From: an uncultured Bacteroidota bacterium
GTDB lineage: Bacteria > Bacteroidota > Bacteroidia > Chitinophagales > Chitinophagaceae
DNA: 62,366 nucleotides
Assembly: GCA_903824725.1 (NCBI GenBank)
Contig: CAIJXU010000044.1
Location: forward strand, 1-62,366
Reading direction: 5' to 3'
Shown here: piece after piece, positions 35,464-43,967 of the stretch
How the letters are laid out: every line of letters starts with the position of its first letter
Numbering within the stretch: the first letter of the stretch is position 1
Translations under genes and position numbers: made by a program
Notes under the pieces: model-generated
What the model was told of the DNA's origin: nothing
The model's input: the letters and a program-made list of their open reading frames with translations, nothing else
The model's database searches: none

Positions 35464-36120
35464 ATGCGACATCGTATACTTTTTTTATTAATCATTGGTT
35501 TTGCACTATCCAGCAAAACGGCTTTTGCCCAAACCACTACCCCTGATGTTTACCGGGATTCGGTCATACAATTATATGGGGTCATTATGACGGCCGATAG
35601 TTTAAAGGCCATTCCTTTTGCAAGTGTTCTAGTGAACAAAAAAGGACGAGGGACCATCACAAATAATCAAGGTGTTTTTTCGATTGCAGTAAATAAAGGA
35701 GAAAGTATTACTTTTTCTTGTATTGGATTTAAAAATAGAACCATTTTGATTCCTGATAATTTGGAAGGCAATCAATATAGTGTCATTCAATTAATGGTCA
35801 ATGATACCAATTTTTTACCAGCTACTATTTTAAGGCCTCGTCCCACCAGAGCTCAATTTGAACGCGATTTTGTGAATGCAAAAATAGATGACGAATTATA
35901 CGAGACAGCAAGAAAAAACACAAGCGCTAGTCAAAAAAGAATTATTTTATCTAGCTTACCATTTGATGGTAAGGAAGCCGTTGGCGCTTCCTTAAATCAG
36001 CAGGCTTCAAAATATTATTATTCGGGACAATTGCCTCCTATGAATATTTTGAATCCCTCTGCTTGGAAAAGTTTTATCAATGCATGGAAAAGGGGTGATT
36101 ACAAATCAAGAAAAAAATAG
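35464..36120 (+). CDS. Secreted CarboxypepD_reg-like domain protein
   Basis: 218 residues. A signal peptide covers about 1-25 (MRHRILFLLIIGFALSS, cleavage after AFA). Residues about 40-115 form a carboxypeptidase-D regulatory-like beta-sandwich: LYGVIMTADSLKAIPFASVLVNKKGRG, GVFSIAVNKGESITFSCIGFK, the pattern seen at the N-terminus of SusC proteins. No barrel follows. The C-terminal 90 residues are basic and polar, with no recognised fold. A stand-alone periplasmic or outer-surface protein; role unknown. The hydroxyacyl-CoA dehydrogenase gene begins 3 nt downstream. Confidence 0.8.
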   Translation: MRHRILFLLIIGFALSSKTAFAQTTTPDVYRDSVIQLYGVIMTADSLKAIPFASVLVNKKGRGTITNNQGVFSIAVNKGESITFSCIGFKNRTILIPDNLEGNQYSVIQLMVNDTNFLPATILRPRPTRAQFERDFVNAKIDDELYETARKNTSASQKRIILSSLPFDGKEAVGASLNQQASKYYYSGQLPPMNILNPSAWKSFINAWKRGDYKSRKK

Positions 36121-36123
36121 TAC

Positions 36124-36969
36124 ATGAAAAGTATTGCAGTCATTGGCGCAGGTACCATGGGAAATGGGATTGCCCATGTATTTGCACAAAAAGGGTTCAT
36201 TGTTCATTTGATTGACACACAAGCCTTCGCTTTAGAAAAAGCCATTGCCACCATTGAAAAAAATATTGACAGACAAATTACAAAGGGCACCATTACTGCC
36301 GATTCTAAATCATCCACCCTATCAAATATTACCACCTACACCGAAATGGCTTTAGGCATTGGCAATGCCGATTTAATTATTGAAGTGGCTACCGAAAATA
36401 GCGAAGTAAAAAAAAGTATCTTTTCAAAAATGGATCAGCTAGCAAAGCCAGGCTGTATTTTAGCGACTAATACTTCCTCCATCTCCATTACCGAATTAGC
36501 AAATGTCACACAACGACCAGCACAGGTCATAGGAATGCACTTTATGAATCCAGTTCCAGTAATGAAATTAGTGGAAATTATAAATAGTCATTACACCGAT
36601 TCAAAAGTAACACAAGCCATTGTTGACTTAACAAAACAACTTGATAAAATTCCTTGCGTGGTTCATGATTTTCCTGGTTTCATTGCCAATCGAATTTTAA
36701 TGCCGATGATTAATGAAGCCATCATAGCATTATCTGAAGGCGTAAGTGACGCTGCCACTATTGACCAAATTATGAAATTAGGTATGGCGCATCCAATGGG
36801 TCCATTGCAATTAGCAGATTATATTGGACTTGATGTATGTAAAAATATTTTAGAGATCATGGAGGCGGGATTTAAAAATTCAAAATACGCACCTGCAGCT
36901 TTATTGATACAAAAAGTGGCGGAAGGGAAATTAGGCGTAAAAACAGGAACCGGTTTTTATACTTATTAA
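36124..36969 (+). CDS. 3-hydroxybutyryl-CoA (3-hydroxyacyl-CoA) dehydrogenase
   Basis: 281 residues, the single-domain bacterial form. It oxidises 3-hydroxyacyl-CoA with NAD(P). The dinucleotide fold begins at once (AVIGAGTMGNGIAHVFAQ at 5-22). The catalytic His is in IGMHFMNPVPVMKLVEI near 136-152, and the C-terminal dimer domain contains DFPGFIANRILMPMINEA and GMAHPMGPLQLADYIGLD. The choice between butyrate-type, phenylacetate (PaaH) and general beta-oxidation roles cannot be made from context. It starts 3 nt after the CarboxypepD-like gene; its 3' end overlaps yigZ by 4 nt. Confidence 0.93.
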   Translation: MKSIAVIGAGTMGNGIAHVFAQKGFIVHLIDTQAFALEKAIATIEKNIDRQITKGTITADSKSSTLSNITTYTEMALGIGNADLIIEVATENSEVKKSIFSKMDQLAKPGCILATNTSSISITELANVTQRPAQVIGMHFMNPVPVMKLVEIINSHYTDSKVTQAIVDLTKQLDKIPCVVHDFPGFIANRILMPMINEAIIALSEGVSDAATIDQIMKLGMAHPMGPLQLADYIGLDVCKNILEIMEAGFKNSKYAPAALLIQKVAEGKLGVKTGTGFYTY

Positions 36970-37574
36970 ACTAAGGCAGTTGCGTAATGCAACCCTTGGA
37001 TATCATTTAATTTATGCAGCACTTCCTCCAATCTGCTTTTTGGAATCCCCACTTTTAAGCAAACAAATAATTGCGCCGATTGGGTGACGACCGAACAATT
37101 GTATTGTTTCACCACCATCATTACTTCATTCATTTGATGGTAATCAAAATTAATTTCATAGGTCAGCTCTACCGCTTTTTGAATCATGGGAGATAATTGC
37201 AAAGCCAAAGAGGTGGCTGTTTTATAAGCATTGATTAATCCAGGAACACCCAACAATGTGCCTCCAAAGTAACGCACCACCACCACTAATATATTGGTCA
37301 AGCCTTTGCTATCTATTTGACCCAAAATAGGCCTTCCTGCCGAACCCGCTGGTTCTCCATCATCATTAACTCTAAAATCTGCACCATCTACACCTAATCG
37401 GAAAGCAAAACAATGATGCACCGCCTTGGGGTGTTCTTTTTTTAAAAGGGCTATTAACTTTTTACAAGTCTCCCTATTTTGTGCTGGATAGGAATAGGCA
37501 ATAAATTTGCTGCCCCTTTCTTTAAATTCAGCCATAGCCGGTTGCTCAATAGTATAATAATGAAAAGGGTCCAT
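36966..37574 (-). CDS. YigZ/IMPACT family protein (UPF0029)
   Basis: 202 residues. The N-terminal UPF0029 domain (about 1-125) contains the family blocks ERGSKFIAYSYPAQ, KAVHHCFAFRLG, NDDGEPAGSAGRPIL and VVVVRYFGGTLLGVPGLI. A shorter C-terminal ferredoxin-like domain (about 135-200) follows, as in YigZ. The biochemical role is not settled; the IMPACT name comes from a eukaryotic regulator of GCN2. Convergent with the dehydrogenase gene (4-nt overlap) and divergent from prmC. A TAGCTTTG box lies at 37604-37611. Confidence 0.92.
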   Translation of the reverse strand: MDPFHYYTIEQPAMAEFKERGSKFIAYSYPAQNRETCKKLIALLKKEHPKAVHHCFAFRLGVDGADFRVNDDGEPAGSAGRPILGQIDSKGLTNILVVVVRYFGGTLLGVPGLINAYKTATSLALQLSPMIQKAVELTYEINFDYHQMNEVMMVVKQYNCSVVTQSAQLFVCLKVGIPKSRLEEVLHKLNDIQGLHYATALV

Positions 37575-37603
37575 GGGTAAAATAGGAAATGAATTTATTT
37601 AAA

Positions 37604-37611
37604 CAAAGCTA
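37604..37611 (-). promoter_or_regulatory. -7 box TAGCTTTG before yigZ
   Basis: Exact TAnnTTTG match on the minus strand, 29 nt before the start. It is back-to-back with the prmC box at 37634-37641. Confidence 0.4.
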
Positions 37612-37633
37612 GTTCATAATGCCTAATCATTAG

Positions 37634-37641
37634 TAACATTG
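37634..37641 (+). promoter_or_regulatory. -7-like box TAACATTG 4 nt before prmC
   Basis: TAACATTG differs from TAnnTTTG at one position. CAGT separates it from ATG 37646, the same 4-nt spacing seen before fmt and the ABC-F gene. Confidence 0.35.
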
Positions 37642-37645
37642 CAGT

Positions 37646-38500
37646 ATGAGTTTACATGAAATCAAGCAATCCTTAAAATTACAATTAGCTGAAAAATTGG
37701 ATGCCGTTGAATTGAACAGCTTATTATCCCTATTAATGGAACATGTTACTGGGTGGAATCAAGTGCAACAAGTCCTTCACAAAAATGATCCGTTAACTGA
37801 ATCACAATTAGATCAATTAAAAAATGCAGCCAAGGAATTAGCAGCAGACAAGCCAATTCAATATATTTTAGGCAAGGCTTGGTTTATGGGTAAGGAATAT
37901 TTTGTAAATGAAAATGTATTAATCCCTCGTCCCGAAACAGAAGAACTAGTGGATTGGATTAGCGAATACGCACATATAATCAATAAACCATTACAGCTTT
38001 TAGATATTGGAACAGGATCTGGTTGTATCGCCATTTCATTAAAGTTAGAATTACCTAATTGCAGCATCACAGGATTAGATGTGAGTAGCCCTGCATTAGA
38101 AGTTGCCAAAAAAAATGCAACTCATTTAAATGCAGCTATTGAATGGGTGGAGCAAGATATTTTAATGTCTGCTTCCTTACCAGCTTCATATGATATTATT
38201 GTCAGCAATCCACCCTATATACCTTTTAATGAAAAAGCAAACATGCAAGTGCAAGTGAAAAATTTTGAACCTGCTATTGCTCTATTTGTTACCAATGAAG
38301 ACCCCCTTATTTTTTACAGAATCATTGCCAGACTAGGTAAACAATACCTGAACCCCAATGGTCAATTATTTTTTGAAATGCATTATGATCAAGGAAAAGC
38401 CATTGTTGCTTTATTTGACGAAATGGGTTACCATGCTGAATTACTTCAGGATATGTTTGGTAAAGACAGAATGATTAGGGCAAGTTTGAAACCTAGATAA
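37646..38500 (+). CDS. Peptide chain release factor N5-glutamine methyltransferase
   Basis: 284 residues. It methylates the GGQ glutamine of RF1 and RF2. A helical N-terminal domain (1-75) is followed by the class I SAM domain: PRPETEELVDW near 94-104, LDIGTGSGCIAISL near 118-131 (SAM loop), the LDVSSPAL acidic strand, and SNPPYIP near 189-195, the catalytic NPPY. The release-factor genes are not in the window. Divergent from yigZ; convergent with exbD, whose stop is 18 nt away. Confidence 0.95.
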   Translation: MSLHEIKQSLKLQLAEKLDAVELNSLLSLLMEHVTGWNQVQQVLHKNDPLTESQLDQLKNAAKELAADKPIQYILGKAWFMGKEYFVNENVLIPRPETEELVDWISEYAHIINKPLQLLDIGTGSGCIAISLKLELPNCSITGLDVSSPALEVAKKNATHLNAAIEWVEQDILMSASLPASYDIIVSNPPYIPFNEKANMQVQVKNFEPAIALFVTNEDPLIFYRIIARLGKQYLNPNGQLFFEMHYDQGKAIVALFDEMGYHAELLQDMFGKDRMIRASLKPR

Positions 38501-38518
38501 TATGAAATCCAACCATGG

Positions 38519-38917
38519 TTAATGAGAAGGATCAACAGCAATAACTGGCGTAGCACCTAATTGCTTGATAATCTGCATCACTCTAATGGTCATTCCTAAA
38601 CTTGCTACACTATCCCCATTAATGACTACGGATGGCTTCTCGGTTTCCTTAGCTAGAATAAGTTTCAATTGACTGGATAATGAATCCAAGTGAACAGGAG
38701 CGGATCCAAGAAACAATTTTTGCTCTTTATCAATTGTCACCACCACCGTTTGTTTCGCTTTAGTATCAGTAGCTGATTTAGGATTAGAAACTTTAATCAC
38801 ATTAGGATTTGCTAATGTTGAGACAATCAAGAAAAATAATAATAAAATAAATAAGATATCATTTAAAGCGCCAGTGTGTACTTCGGGTGAATGTCTTAAT
38901 CTTGGTTTTAAATTCAT
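38519..38917 (-). CDS. ExbD/TolR-family biopolymer transport protein
   Basis: 132 residues. One N-terminal membrane span (about 17-37, FILLLFFLIVSTLA) is preceded by the proton-path Asp in ALNDILFILL, as in ExbD. The periplasmic part (about 45-130) has VVTIDKEQKLFLGS and VVINGDSVASLGM strands. It works with the ExbB-like protein encoded 11 nt upstream to energise an outer-membrane process through TonB or Tol. Only one ExbD copy is present, whereas many Bacteroidota clusters have two. Confidence 0.92.
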   Translation of the reverse strand: MNLKPRLRHSPEVHTGALNDILFILLLFFLIVSTLANPNVIKVSNPKSATDTKAKQTVVVTIDKEQKLFLGSAPVHLDSLSSQLKLILAKETEKPSVVINGDSVASLGMTIRVMQIIKQLGATPVIAVDPSH

Positions 38918-38928
38918 AACTAAATGGA

Positions 38929-39579
38929 TTAAGAATGAGTAGGCTCTTGTAAAATATCTAAAAAATCAGCACTCGCTACTTCCATTTTATTTGCAGTTTT
39001 ATCAATTTGAGTAGATAAATAATTATGGCCAACATAAGCGATTAATCCAATAATTAAACCTGTTGCAGAAGTAATCATTTTAGTATAAATACCTCCAGCA
39101 ATAGTATTTAAAGTATACTCCCCAGTTGAAGCAATACCATAAAACAATTGTACCATACCAATAATGGTCCCTAAAAACCCAAACATAGGTGCGATACCAG
39201 CAATCAAGGAAAGTATATTTAAATTACGTTCCATAGAGTACATCTCTAATTTCCCAACATTTTCCATGCTTTTTTCAATAGCATCTAAGGGCTTACCAAC
39301 TCTCATGATTCCCTTTTCAATCATTTTGGCAACAGGATTATCTGTATTTTTTGCTAATGCTTTTGCAGCGGCTAAATTTCCTGAAATAATATTATCTCGA
39401 ATAATCAACATGAATTTAGGATCAATGGTACCTGATTTTTTTATAGCGATGGCGCGCTCAAAAAAAACATAGATAGCAATTACTAATAAAATATACAATG
39501 GATACATAATATATCCCCCTTTTTGCAATAAGCTTAATAAGGATATTTTATTTTCAGCAACTTGTAACAAAAACAACAT
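38929..39579 (-). CDS. MotA/TolQ/ExbB proton channel family protein
   Basis: 216 residues, three membrane spans: about 26-43 (YPLYILLVIAIYVFFERA), 118-140 (LSLIAGIAPMFGFLGTIIGMV) and 165-187 (TSATGLIIGLIAYVGHNYL). The APMFGFLGTIIGM and TAT/TSATGLIIGL blocks are the family pore helices. Forms the proton channel with ExbD. First gene of an exbB-exbD pair; no tonB gene lies next to it. It may power the TonB-type barrel at the right end of the window or others elsewhere. Confidence 0.92.
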   Translation of the reverse strand: MLFLLQVAENKISLLSLLQKGGYIMYPLYILLVIAIYVFFERAIAIKKSGTIDPKFMLIIRDNIISGNLAAAKALAKNTDNPVAKMIEKGIMRVGKPLDAIEKSMENVGKLEMYSMERNLNILSLIAGIAPMFGFLGTIIGMVQLFYGIASTGEYTLNTIAGGIYTKMITSATGLIIGLIAYVGHNYLSTQIDKTANKMEVASADFLDILQEPTHS

Positions 39580-39651
39580 GGCGTTAAATTTATATTTTAA
39601 AGTTAAAAGGTTTTACTTAAAAAAAGGGCTATGTGAATAACTATCAATTTG

Positions 39652-40893
39652 TTAAAATATTTCCACCAAATGCACAAGCACTTCCACCGCTTTTTGCATA
39701 TCTGCAACCCCAATCCACTCATGCTTGCTATGTATGGCTTGCATGCCTGTAAATATATTAGGTGCCGGCAAGCCTAGGAAACTTAATCTACTACCGTCCG
39801 TACCCCCTCTAATGGGTTCCACTATTGGAGTGACCCCTGCCATTTGATATGCCATTAAAGCTTTTTCAACTAAAATAGGGTGCAGGTCAATCACTTCTTT
39901 CATATTTCTATATTGCTCCTTTACTTTAAAGTGAACGGTTGCTTTTGAAAAATCAGGATTTTGCAACAATACTTTTTCAGCAATCTCTTTCAATTGTTGG
40001 GTGTACTCTTTTAATTTAAAAGTTGCATGGTCTCGTATTAAAAATTCTATACTCGCTTTTTCTGCTCCTCCTGAAATATGATGGGGATGTATAAAACCCT
40101 GTTTCCCTTCGGTATGTTCAGGACTCCAACTATCTTTTGGCAAAGCCGCAATAATTTCACCCGCAATCTTAATGGCATTTTGCATGACCCCTTTTGCAGC
40201 ACCTGGATGCGCAATCACACCTTGAATATCCATGGTTAAACTATCCGCGCTAAAAGTTTCCATTTCAAAACAGCCCAATTCGCCACCATCCAAAGTATAG
40301 GCATAATCCGCCCCTAATTTTTTTAAATCCAAAAAATCGGTACCCCTACCCACTTCTTCATCTGGCGTAAATAATAATTTTAAAGTGCCATGTTGTAATT
40401 CGGGATGGGTGATTAAATAATGAGCCAATTCAACAATAATAGCCACTCCTGCTTTATCATCTGCTCCTAATAAAGTAGTGCCGGATGCCGAAATAATATC
40501 CTTTCCAATAAAATTTTTCAAATACGGATAAGCCTCAGTAGTGATCATTTGCGTAGGATCATCTGGAAGCACTAATGGTTGGCCATTATAATTTTTATGC
40601 AAGATAGGCTTCACACCTGTGCCACTACAATCAGGCGCTGTATCAACATGCGCACAAAAACACAAGACTGGTTTTGCTTCGTTTGAATTTGACAAAAGAG
40701 TAGCCATCACATACCCATGTTCATCCATTTCTACTTGCTGTATTCCCATCTCTTCTAATTCCTGAACCAATAATCGAGATAAATTTTTCTGTTTATCAGT
40801 CGAAGGAAAACTGTTGCTTTCGGGATCGCTTTGGGTATCTATTTGAACATACCGCATGAATCTTTGCGCAACTTGTAATTGATCAAATGCCAT
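39652..40893 (-). CDS. Peptidase T (tripeptide aminopeptidase, M20B)
   Basis: 413 residues, normal length. Cytoplasmic di-zinc enzyme that removes N-terminal residues from tripeptides. Zinc and catalytic motifs: CAHVDTAPDCSGT near 79-91, LLGADDKAG near 141-149, FTPDEEVGRGTDF near 175-187, YTLDGGELG near 198-206, and a late IHSKHEWI with the final zinc His. An FKBP gene lies upstream on the same strand, separated by a terminator. Confidence 0.95.
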   Translation of the reverse strand: MAFDQLQVAQRFMRYVQIDTQSDPESNSFPSTDKQKNLSRLLVQELEEMGIQQVEMDEHGYVMATLLSNSNEAKPVLCFCAHVDTAPDCSGTGVKPILHKNYNGQPLVLPDDPTQMITTEAYPYLKNFIGKDIISASGTTLLGADDKAGVAIIVELAHYLITHPELQHGTLKLLFTPDEEVGRGTDFLDLKKLGADYAYTLDGGELGCFEMETFSADSLTMDIQGVIAHPGAAKGVMQNAIKIAGEIIAALPKDSWSPEHTEGKQGFIHPHHISGGAEKASIEFLIRDHATFKLKEYTQQLKEIAEKVLLQNPDFSKATVHFKVKEQYRNMKEVIDLHPILVEKALMAYQMAGVTPIVEPIRGGTDGSRLSFLGLPAPNIFTGMQAIHSKHEWIGVADMQKAVEVLVHLVEIF

Positions 40894-40964
40894 AATTAAT
40901 AAAATAGCTTTGGTTTATTTAAGCTAAAGAATGCTTGAAGTTAATTTGATTTAGGCAATAAAAA

Positions 40965-41004
40965 AAGGCTTCCTTTTACACCCAAAAGATGAAAAAGAAG
41001 CCTT
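40965..41004 (-). terminator. Intrinsic terminator of the FKBP gene
   Basis: Stem AAGGCTTCCTTTT (40965-40977) pairs with AAAAAGAAGCCTT (40992-41004) with a single C-A mismatch and a 14-nt loop. On the minus strand it is followed by TTTTTTATTG. It separates FKBP from pepT. Confidence 0.8.
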
Positions 41005-41024
41005 CTTAATTATTCAATATGCTA

Positions 41025-41477
41025 CTATGGCATAATTATTTTAGAGGGCGTATCAATACTTACTAATTCTAAATCAAAAGTTAAGTCCTGTCCTGCTAAT
41101 GAATGATTGGCATCCAATACCACTACTTCCTCTTTTACTTCCACCACCATTACTTGAAATTGTTGACCTTGACCATTATTCATTGTCAATGCCATTCCAA
41201 CTGCTGGATTTAAATCGGCAGGAAATTGTGATTTAGGGAATTCTACAATCATTTCGGGTTGTTTTGCACCATACGCTTCCATAAATGGAATATGAATCGT
41301 TTTTTTCTCTCCTACTGTCATTCCTAGTACACCGCTGTCAAAACCTGGAATAACCATCCCTGTACCCACTTCAAATTCTAAAGGGGCTCTACCTGTTGAG
41401 GAATCAAATGTTTCACCACTAGTTAATGTACCGTGATAATGCACTTGAATGGTATCCCCATTTTTTACTTGTTGCAT
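41025..41477 (-). CDS. FKBP-type peptidyl-prolyl isomerase, SlyD-like
   Basis: 150 residues. The FKBP fold is interrupted by an insert-in-flap chaperone domain as in SlyD: VHYHGTLTSGETFDSSTGRAPLEFEVGTG is split over the first strands, VIPGFDSGVLGM closes the active site, and FMEAYGAKQPEMIVEFPKSQFP opens the inserted domain (about 75-125). It lacks the His/Cys-rich metal-binding tail of E. coli SlyD; the C-terminus ends SIDTPSKIIMP. Probably a cytoplasmic folding catalyst. A TACTTTTG box lies 39 nt upstream, and a GCACC-TAG-GGTGC hairpin is in the leader. Confidence 0.93.
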   Translation of the reverse strand: MQQVKNGDTIQVHYHGTLTSGETFDSSTGRAPLEFEVGTGMVIPGFDSGVLGMTVGEKKTIHIPFMEAYGAKQPEMIVEFPKSQFPADLNPAVGMALTMNNGQGQQFQVMVVEVKEEVVVLDANHSLAGQDLTFDLELVSIDTPSKIIMP

Positions 41478-41497
41478 ATTGTTTTATTTTTAATAAA

Positions 41498-41510
41498 GCA
41501 CCTAGGGTGC
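41498..41510 (-). other. Small leader hairpin of the FKBP gene
   Basis: GCACC-TAG-GGTGC, perfect 5-bp arms with a 3-nt loop, inside the short 5' leader between the -7 box (41517-41524) and the ATG. It might affect mRNA stability; no riboswitch family is recognised. Confidence 0.3.
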
Positions 41511-41516
41511 AAAGCG

Positions 41517-41524
41517 CAAAAGTA
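41517..41524 (-). promoter_or_regulatory. -7 box TACTTTTG for the FKBP gene
   Basis: Exact TAnnTTTG match on the minus strand, 39 nt upstream of the start, divergent from the fmt box 20 nt away. Confidence 0.45.
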
Positions 41525-41544
41525 CATAATTATGACAGATAAAC

Positions 41545-41552
41545 TAACTTTG
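41545..41552 (+). promoter_or_regulatory. -7 box TAACTTTG 4 nt before fmt
   Basis: Exact TAnnTTTG match; CCCC separates it from ATG 41557. Transcription from this box would produce a leaderless or almost leaderless fmt mRNA. Confidence 0.5.
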
Positions 41553-41556
41553 CCCC

Positions 41557-42483
41557 ATGGACAAAAAACCTAGGATTGTTTTTATGGGTACGCCCGCCTT
41601 TGCGGTCGCTTCATTAAGTGCTTTATTAGAAGCTAAAATGAATGTGGTAGGCGTTGTTACGGCACCTGATAAGCCAGCTGGTAGAGGCATGCAGCTGCAA
41701 CAAAGTGCAGTAAAACAATTTGCAGTGGCGAATGATTTACCCATTTTACAACCCGACAAATTAAAATCACCTGGCTTTTTTGAAGCATTAAGCCAATGGA
41801 AACCCGATATTCAAGTGGTGGTGGCTTTTAGAATGTTACCTGAAACCATTTGGTCATTACCAGCCATGGGCACTTTAAATGTACATGGATCTTTACTTCC
41901 TCAATACCGTGGCGCTGCCCCCATTAATTGGGCCTTGATCAACGGCGAAAAGGAAACAGGGGTCACTACCTTTCAATTACAACATGCAATAGATACAGGT
42001 GCGATATTATTACAACAACGCATTCCTATTTCACCTAATATGAATGCCGGCGAATTGCATGATACTATGATGGTATCAGGTGCGCAATTATTAATAAAAA
42101 CTTTGGAAGGCTTATTTAGCAATTCCTTAAAAAGCATCCCACAACAGGAATCAAACACCATTCAACATGCTCCTAAAATTTTTACAAAAGATTGCGAAAT
42201 AAACTGGGAAGCACCGGTAGAAAAAGTACATAATCTAGTTCGTGGCTTAGCCCCTTTTCCTGGCGCCATTACAAAAATAGATGGGAAGTTGGTGAAATTA
42301 TTTAACACACATATTAAGAAGGAGCAGCCAAAAGAGACGCCAGGTAGTTTTATCACCGATGGAAAAACATACGCTCAAATTGCATGCACAGATGGATATA
42401 TTATATTAGAGGATATACAATGGGAAGGGAAAAAACGAATGCCCATTATAGATTTTTTAAGAGGCTATAGAAAACCTTCCTAA
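41557..42483 (+). CDS. Methionyl-tRNA formyltransferase
   Basis: 308 residues. It formylates initiator Met-tRNA with 10-formyl-THF. The N-terminal Rossmann domain begins RIVFMGTPAFAV and includes APDKPAGRG near 37-45. The catalytic block is VHGSLLPQYRGAAPINWAL near 109-127 with Asn/His nearby, and DTGAILLQQ follows near 146. A C-terminal OB-fold (about 205-308) contains VRGLAPFPGA. def is not nearby. Divergent from the FKBP gene; convergent with the rhodanese-thioredoxin gene 14 nt away. Confidence 0.95.
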   Translation: MDKKPRIVFMGTPAFAVASLSALLEAKMNVVGVVTAPDKPAGRGMQLQQSAVKQFAVANDLPILQPDKLKSPGFFEALSQWKPDIQVVVAFRMLPETIWSLPAMGTLNVHGSLLPQYRGAAPINWALINGEKETGVTTFQLQHAIDTGAILLQQRIPISPNMNAGELHDTMMVSGAQLLIKTLEGLFSNSLKSIPQQESNTIQHAPKIFTKDCEINWEAPVEKVHNLVRGLAPFPGAITKIDGKLVKLFNTHIKKEQPKETPGSFITDGKTYAQIACTDGYIILEDIQWEGKKRMPIIDFLRGYRKPS

Positions 42484-42497
42484 AAAGATAATTGATA

Positions 42498-43220
42498 TTA
42501 TTTCAAAGCAGCATTTAATTCATCAAGGGTAACAATACCTTGATGTCTCCATGTTTCTTTTCCGTTTTTATAAACAATAAAAGTTGGAAGCCCATCTGAA
42601 TGCAAAGCCCTCATCACTTCAATATCATTACCTCCATCTACGGCTAAAAAATAATAAGGAGTTGTATTTTGCTTTTTTAACTCAGCTAAAACTGGTAACA
42701 TTTTTCGACAAGGGGGGCACCAATCGGCACCTATATCTACTAATACTTTCTTGTTTAATGAAATGGTTTTATTAAAATCATTCATGTTCATTTGAGGCTG
42801 ATCGCCTGAACCTTCTACTGGAAAGCCATTCATTTTCCAATTACTCATCCCACCTTCTAAATTGATTACCTTATACCCTTTTTGAGTTAGATAAGTTTGA
42901 GCAGCAGCACTGCGTCCACCAGCTTGACAATACACATAAACTGGCTGATTTTTATCGAGATGTTGTGTTCTGTCTGCAAATTCATTTTTATCAATCCAAT
43001 TAGCTTGTAATGCATGTTGAATATGGCCTCCGTTGAATTCGCCTGCCGTTCTTACGTCTAATATTTGTATCCCCTTGGCAGTAATTGCTTGTTTAAAGTC
43101 AAGGACACTTAAAGTAGAGGGTGTTGAAGGAGATGGTTGTTGACTATTTGTATTAGGTTGACCACAGCTTACCAAAAAAAATCCCAATAAAATTAGGGAA
43201 GAAAAAAATTTACACTTCAT
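42498..43220 (-). CDS. Lipoprotein with fused rhodanese and thioredoxin domains
   Basis: 240 residues. The lipoprotein signal ends FFLVSC (Cys19), so the protein is periplasm-facing. A rhodanese domain (about 35-135) has LDVRTAGEFNGGHI and the active loop CQAGGRS with Cys98. A thioredoxin domain (about 145-240) has the site WCPPC (Cys168 and Cys171) and a later GLPTFIVY with cis-Pro. Rhodaneses move sulfane sulfur and thioredoxins reduce or exchange disulfides, so the pair could pass a persulfide from Cys98 to the CxxC. That is inference. It precedes no other same-strand gene closely; the RlpA-like gene is 9 nt upstream and may share its transcript. Confidence 0.9.
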   Translation of the reverse strand: MKCKFFSSLILLGFFLVSCGQPNTNSQQPSPSTPSTLSVLDFKQAITAKGIQILDVRTAGEFNGGHIQHALQANWIDKNEFADRTQHLDKNQPVYVYCQAGGRSAAAQTYLTQKGYKVINLEGGMSNWKMNGFPVEGSGDQPQMNMNDFNKTISLNKKVLVDIGADWCPPCRKMLPVLAELKKQNTTPYYFLAVDGGNDIEVMRALHSDGLPTFIVYKNGKETWRHQGIVTLDELNAALK

Positions 43221-43229
43221 GAAATGAAT

Positions 43230-43892
43230 TTAATACGTAACCGTAATTTGAAAAGTTTTATTGGTGATGCCTAAAATCGCAGCTGCTGCATCACTTAGTC
43301 GATATTGAATTGAATTACTTACTTCAGGAAGCGCATTAATCACTTTAGCACAAATTGTTTTTAAATCGGAGGTTGTAATTCGAACAATGGTCCCAATTGG
43401 AATTTCATTAGTCAGTATATAAAATTTTTTATCCTGCCAACCACTGATACTTTTAAAAACTGATGCAGTTCCATCTAAAGTTTGAAACGAAGCCGTTTTT
43501 TTTTGATCCGAAAATAAAGAAGCAAAATAACCTTCTTCTGTTTTTGAACCATTTACATTTACCATTTGATCATTCACAATGGCATGATGAACACTGTCAT
43601 TCAGCCTTGCTTTTTCCTTGTTTAAAGAAATGATTTGTAAAGTATTTTGACGAACGGTATCTACTTTTTTAACACCCGCATATTTAGTGCGATGCTTAAA
43701 TTTAGCTTTACGTTTTGCCTTCCCTTTTGGATGCACCTTTTTTTTAATAACTCCCTTTTGATGGGCCCCTTTTTTATGAGAAGCAGCTATTGCAGTTTTT
43801 TTCAACGGTTTTTTTTGGAAAGGCGCAAGAGTATTCCCCGGCACTAAAGCACCAAAGACGAACAAGCACAATAAAATCCAAATTTTAAACAT
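43230..43892 (-). CDS. Exported RlpA-like (double-psi beta-barrel) protein
   Basis: 220 residues from ATG 43892 (MFKIWILLCLFVFG, a signal peptide). After it comes a very basic, Lys-rich linker (about 25-75, KKKVHPKGKAKRKAK). The C-terminal 95 residues resemble the septal RlpA/DPBB fold: GTASVFKSISGWQDKKFYILTNEIPIGTIVRIT is split into strands, then YRLSDAAAAILGIT. An extra 5 residues at an upstream ATG (43907) are rejected because a TACCTTTG box lies at 43897-43904, 4 nt before 43892. RlpA-type proteins bind or cleave peptidoglycan at division sites; catalytic residues could not be confirmed. Confidence 0.75.
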   Translation of the reverse strand: MFKIWILLCLFVFGALVPGNTLAPFQKKPLKKTAIAASHKKGAHQKGVIKKKVHPKGKAKRKAKFKHRTKYAGVKKVDTVRQNTLQIISLNKEKARLNDSVHHAIVNDQMVNVNGSKTEEGYFASLFSDQKKTASFQTLDGTASVFKSISGWQDKKFYILTNEIPIGTIVRITTSDLKTICAKVINALPEVSNSIQYRLSDAAAAILGITNKTFQITVTY

Positions 43893-43896
43893 GCTA

Positions 43897-43904
43897 CAAA
43901 GGTA
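43897..43904 (-). promoter_or_regulatory. -7 box TACCTTTG deciding the start of the RlpA-like gene
   Basis: Exact TAnnTTTG match on the minus strand, followed by TAGC and ATG 43892. The alternative ATG at 43907 lies upstream of the expected transcription start. Confidence 0.5.
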
Positions 43905-43967
43905 CAAAAATCAAGTGCAAAGAAAAGGGTAAAATTTATTATTAAAATAAATTATAATTTGTAACTA

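Noticed and set aside
43908..43967. AT-only stem-loop after the RlpA-like promoter
   Set aside because: Arms AATTTATT/AATAAATT are weak and expected by chance in this base composition.
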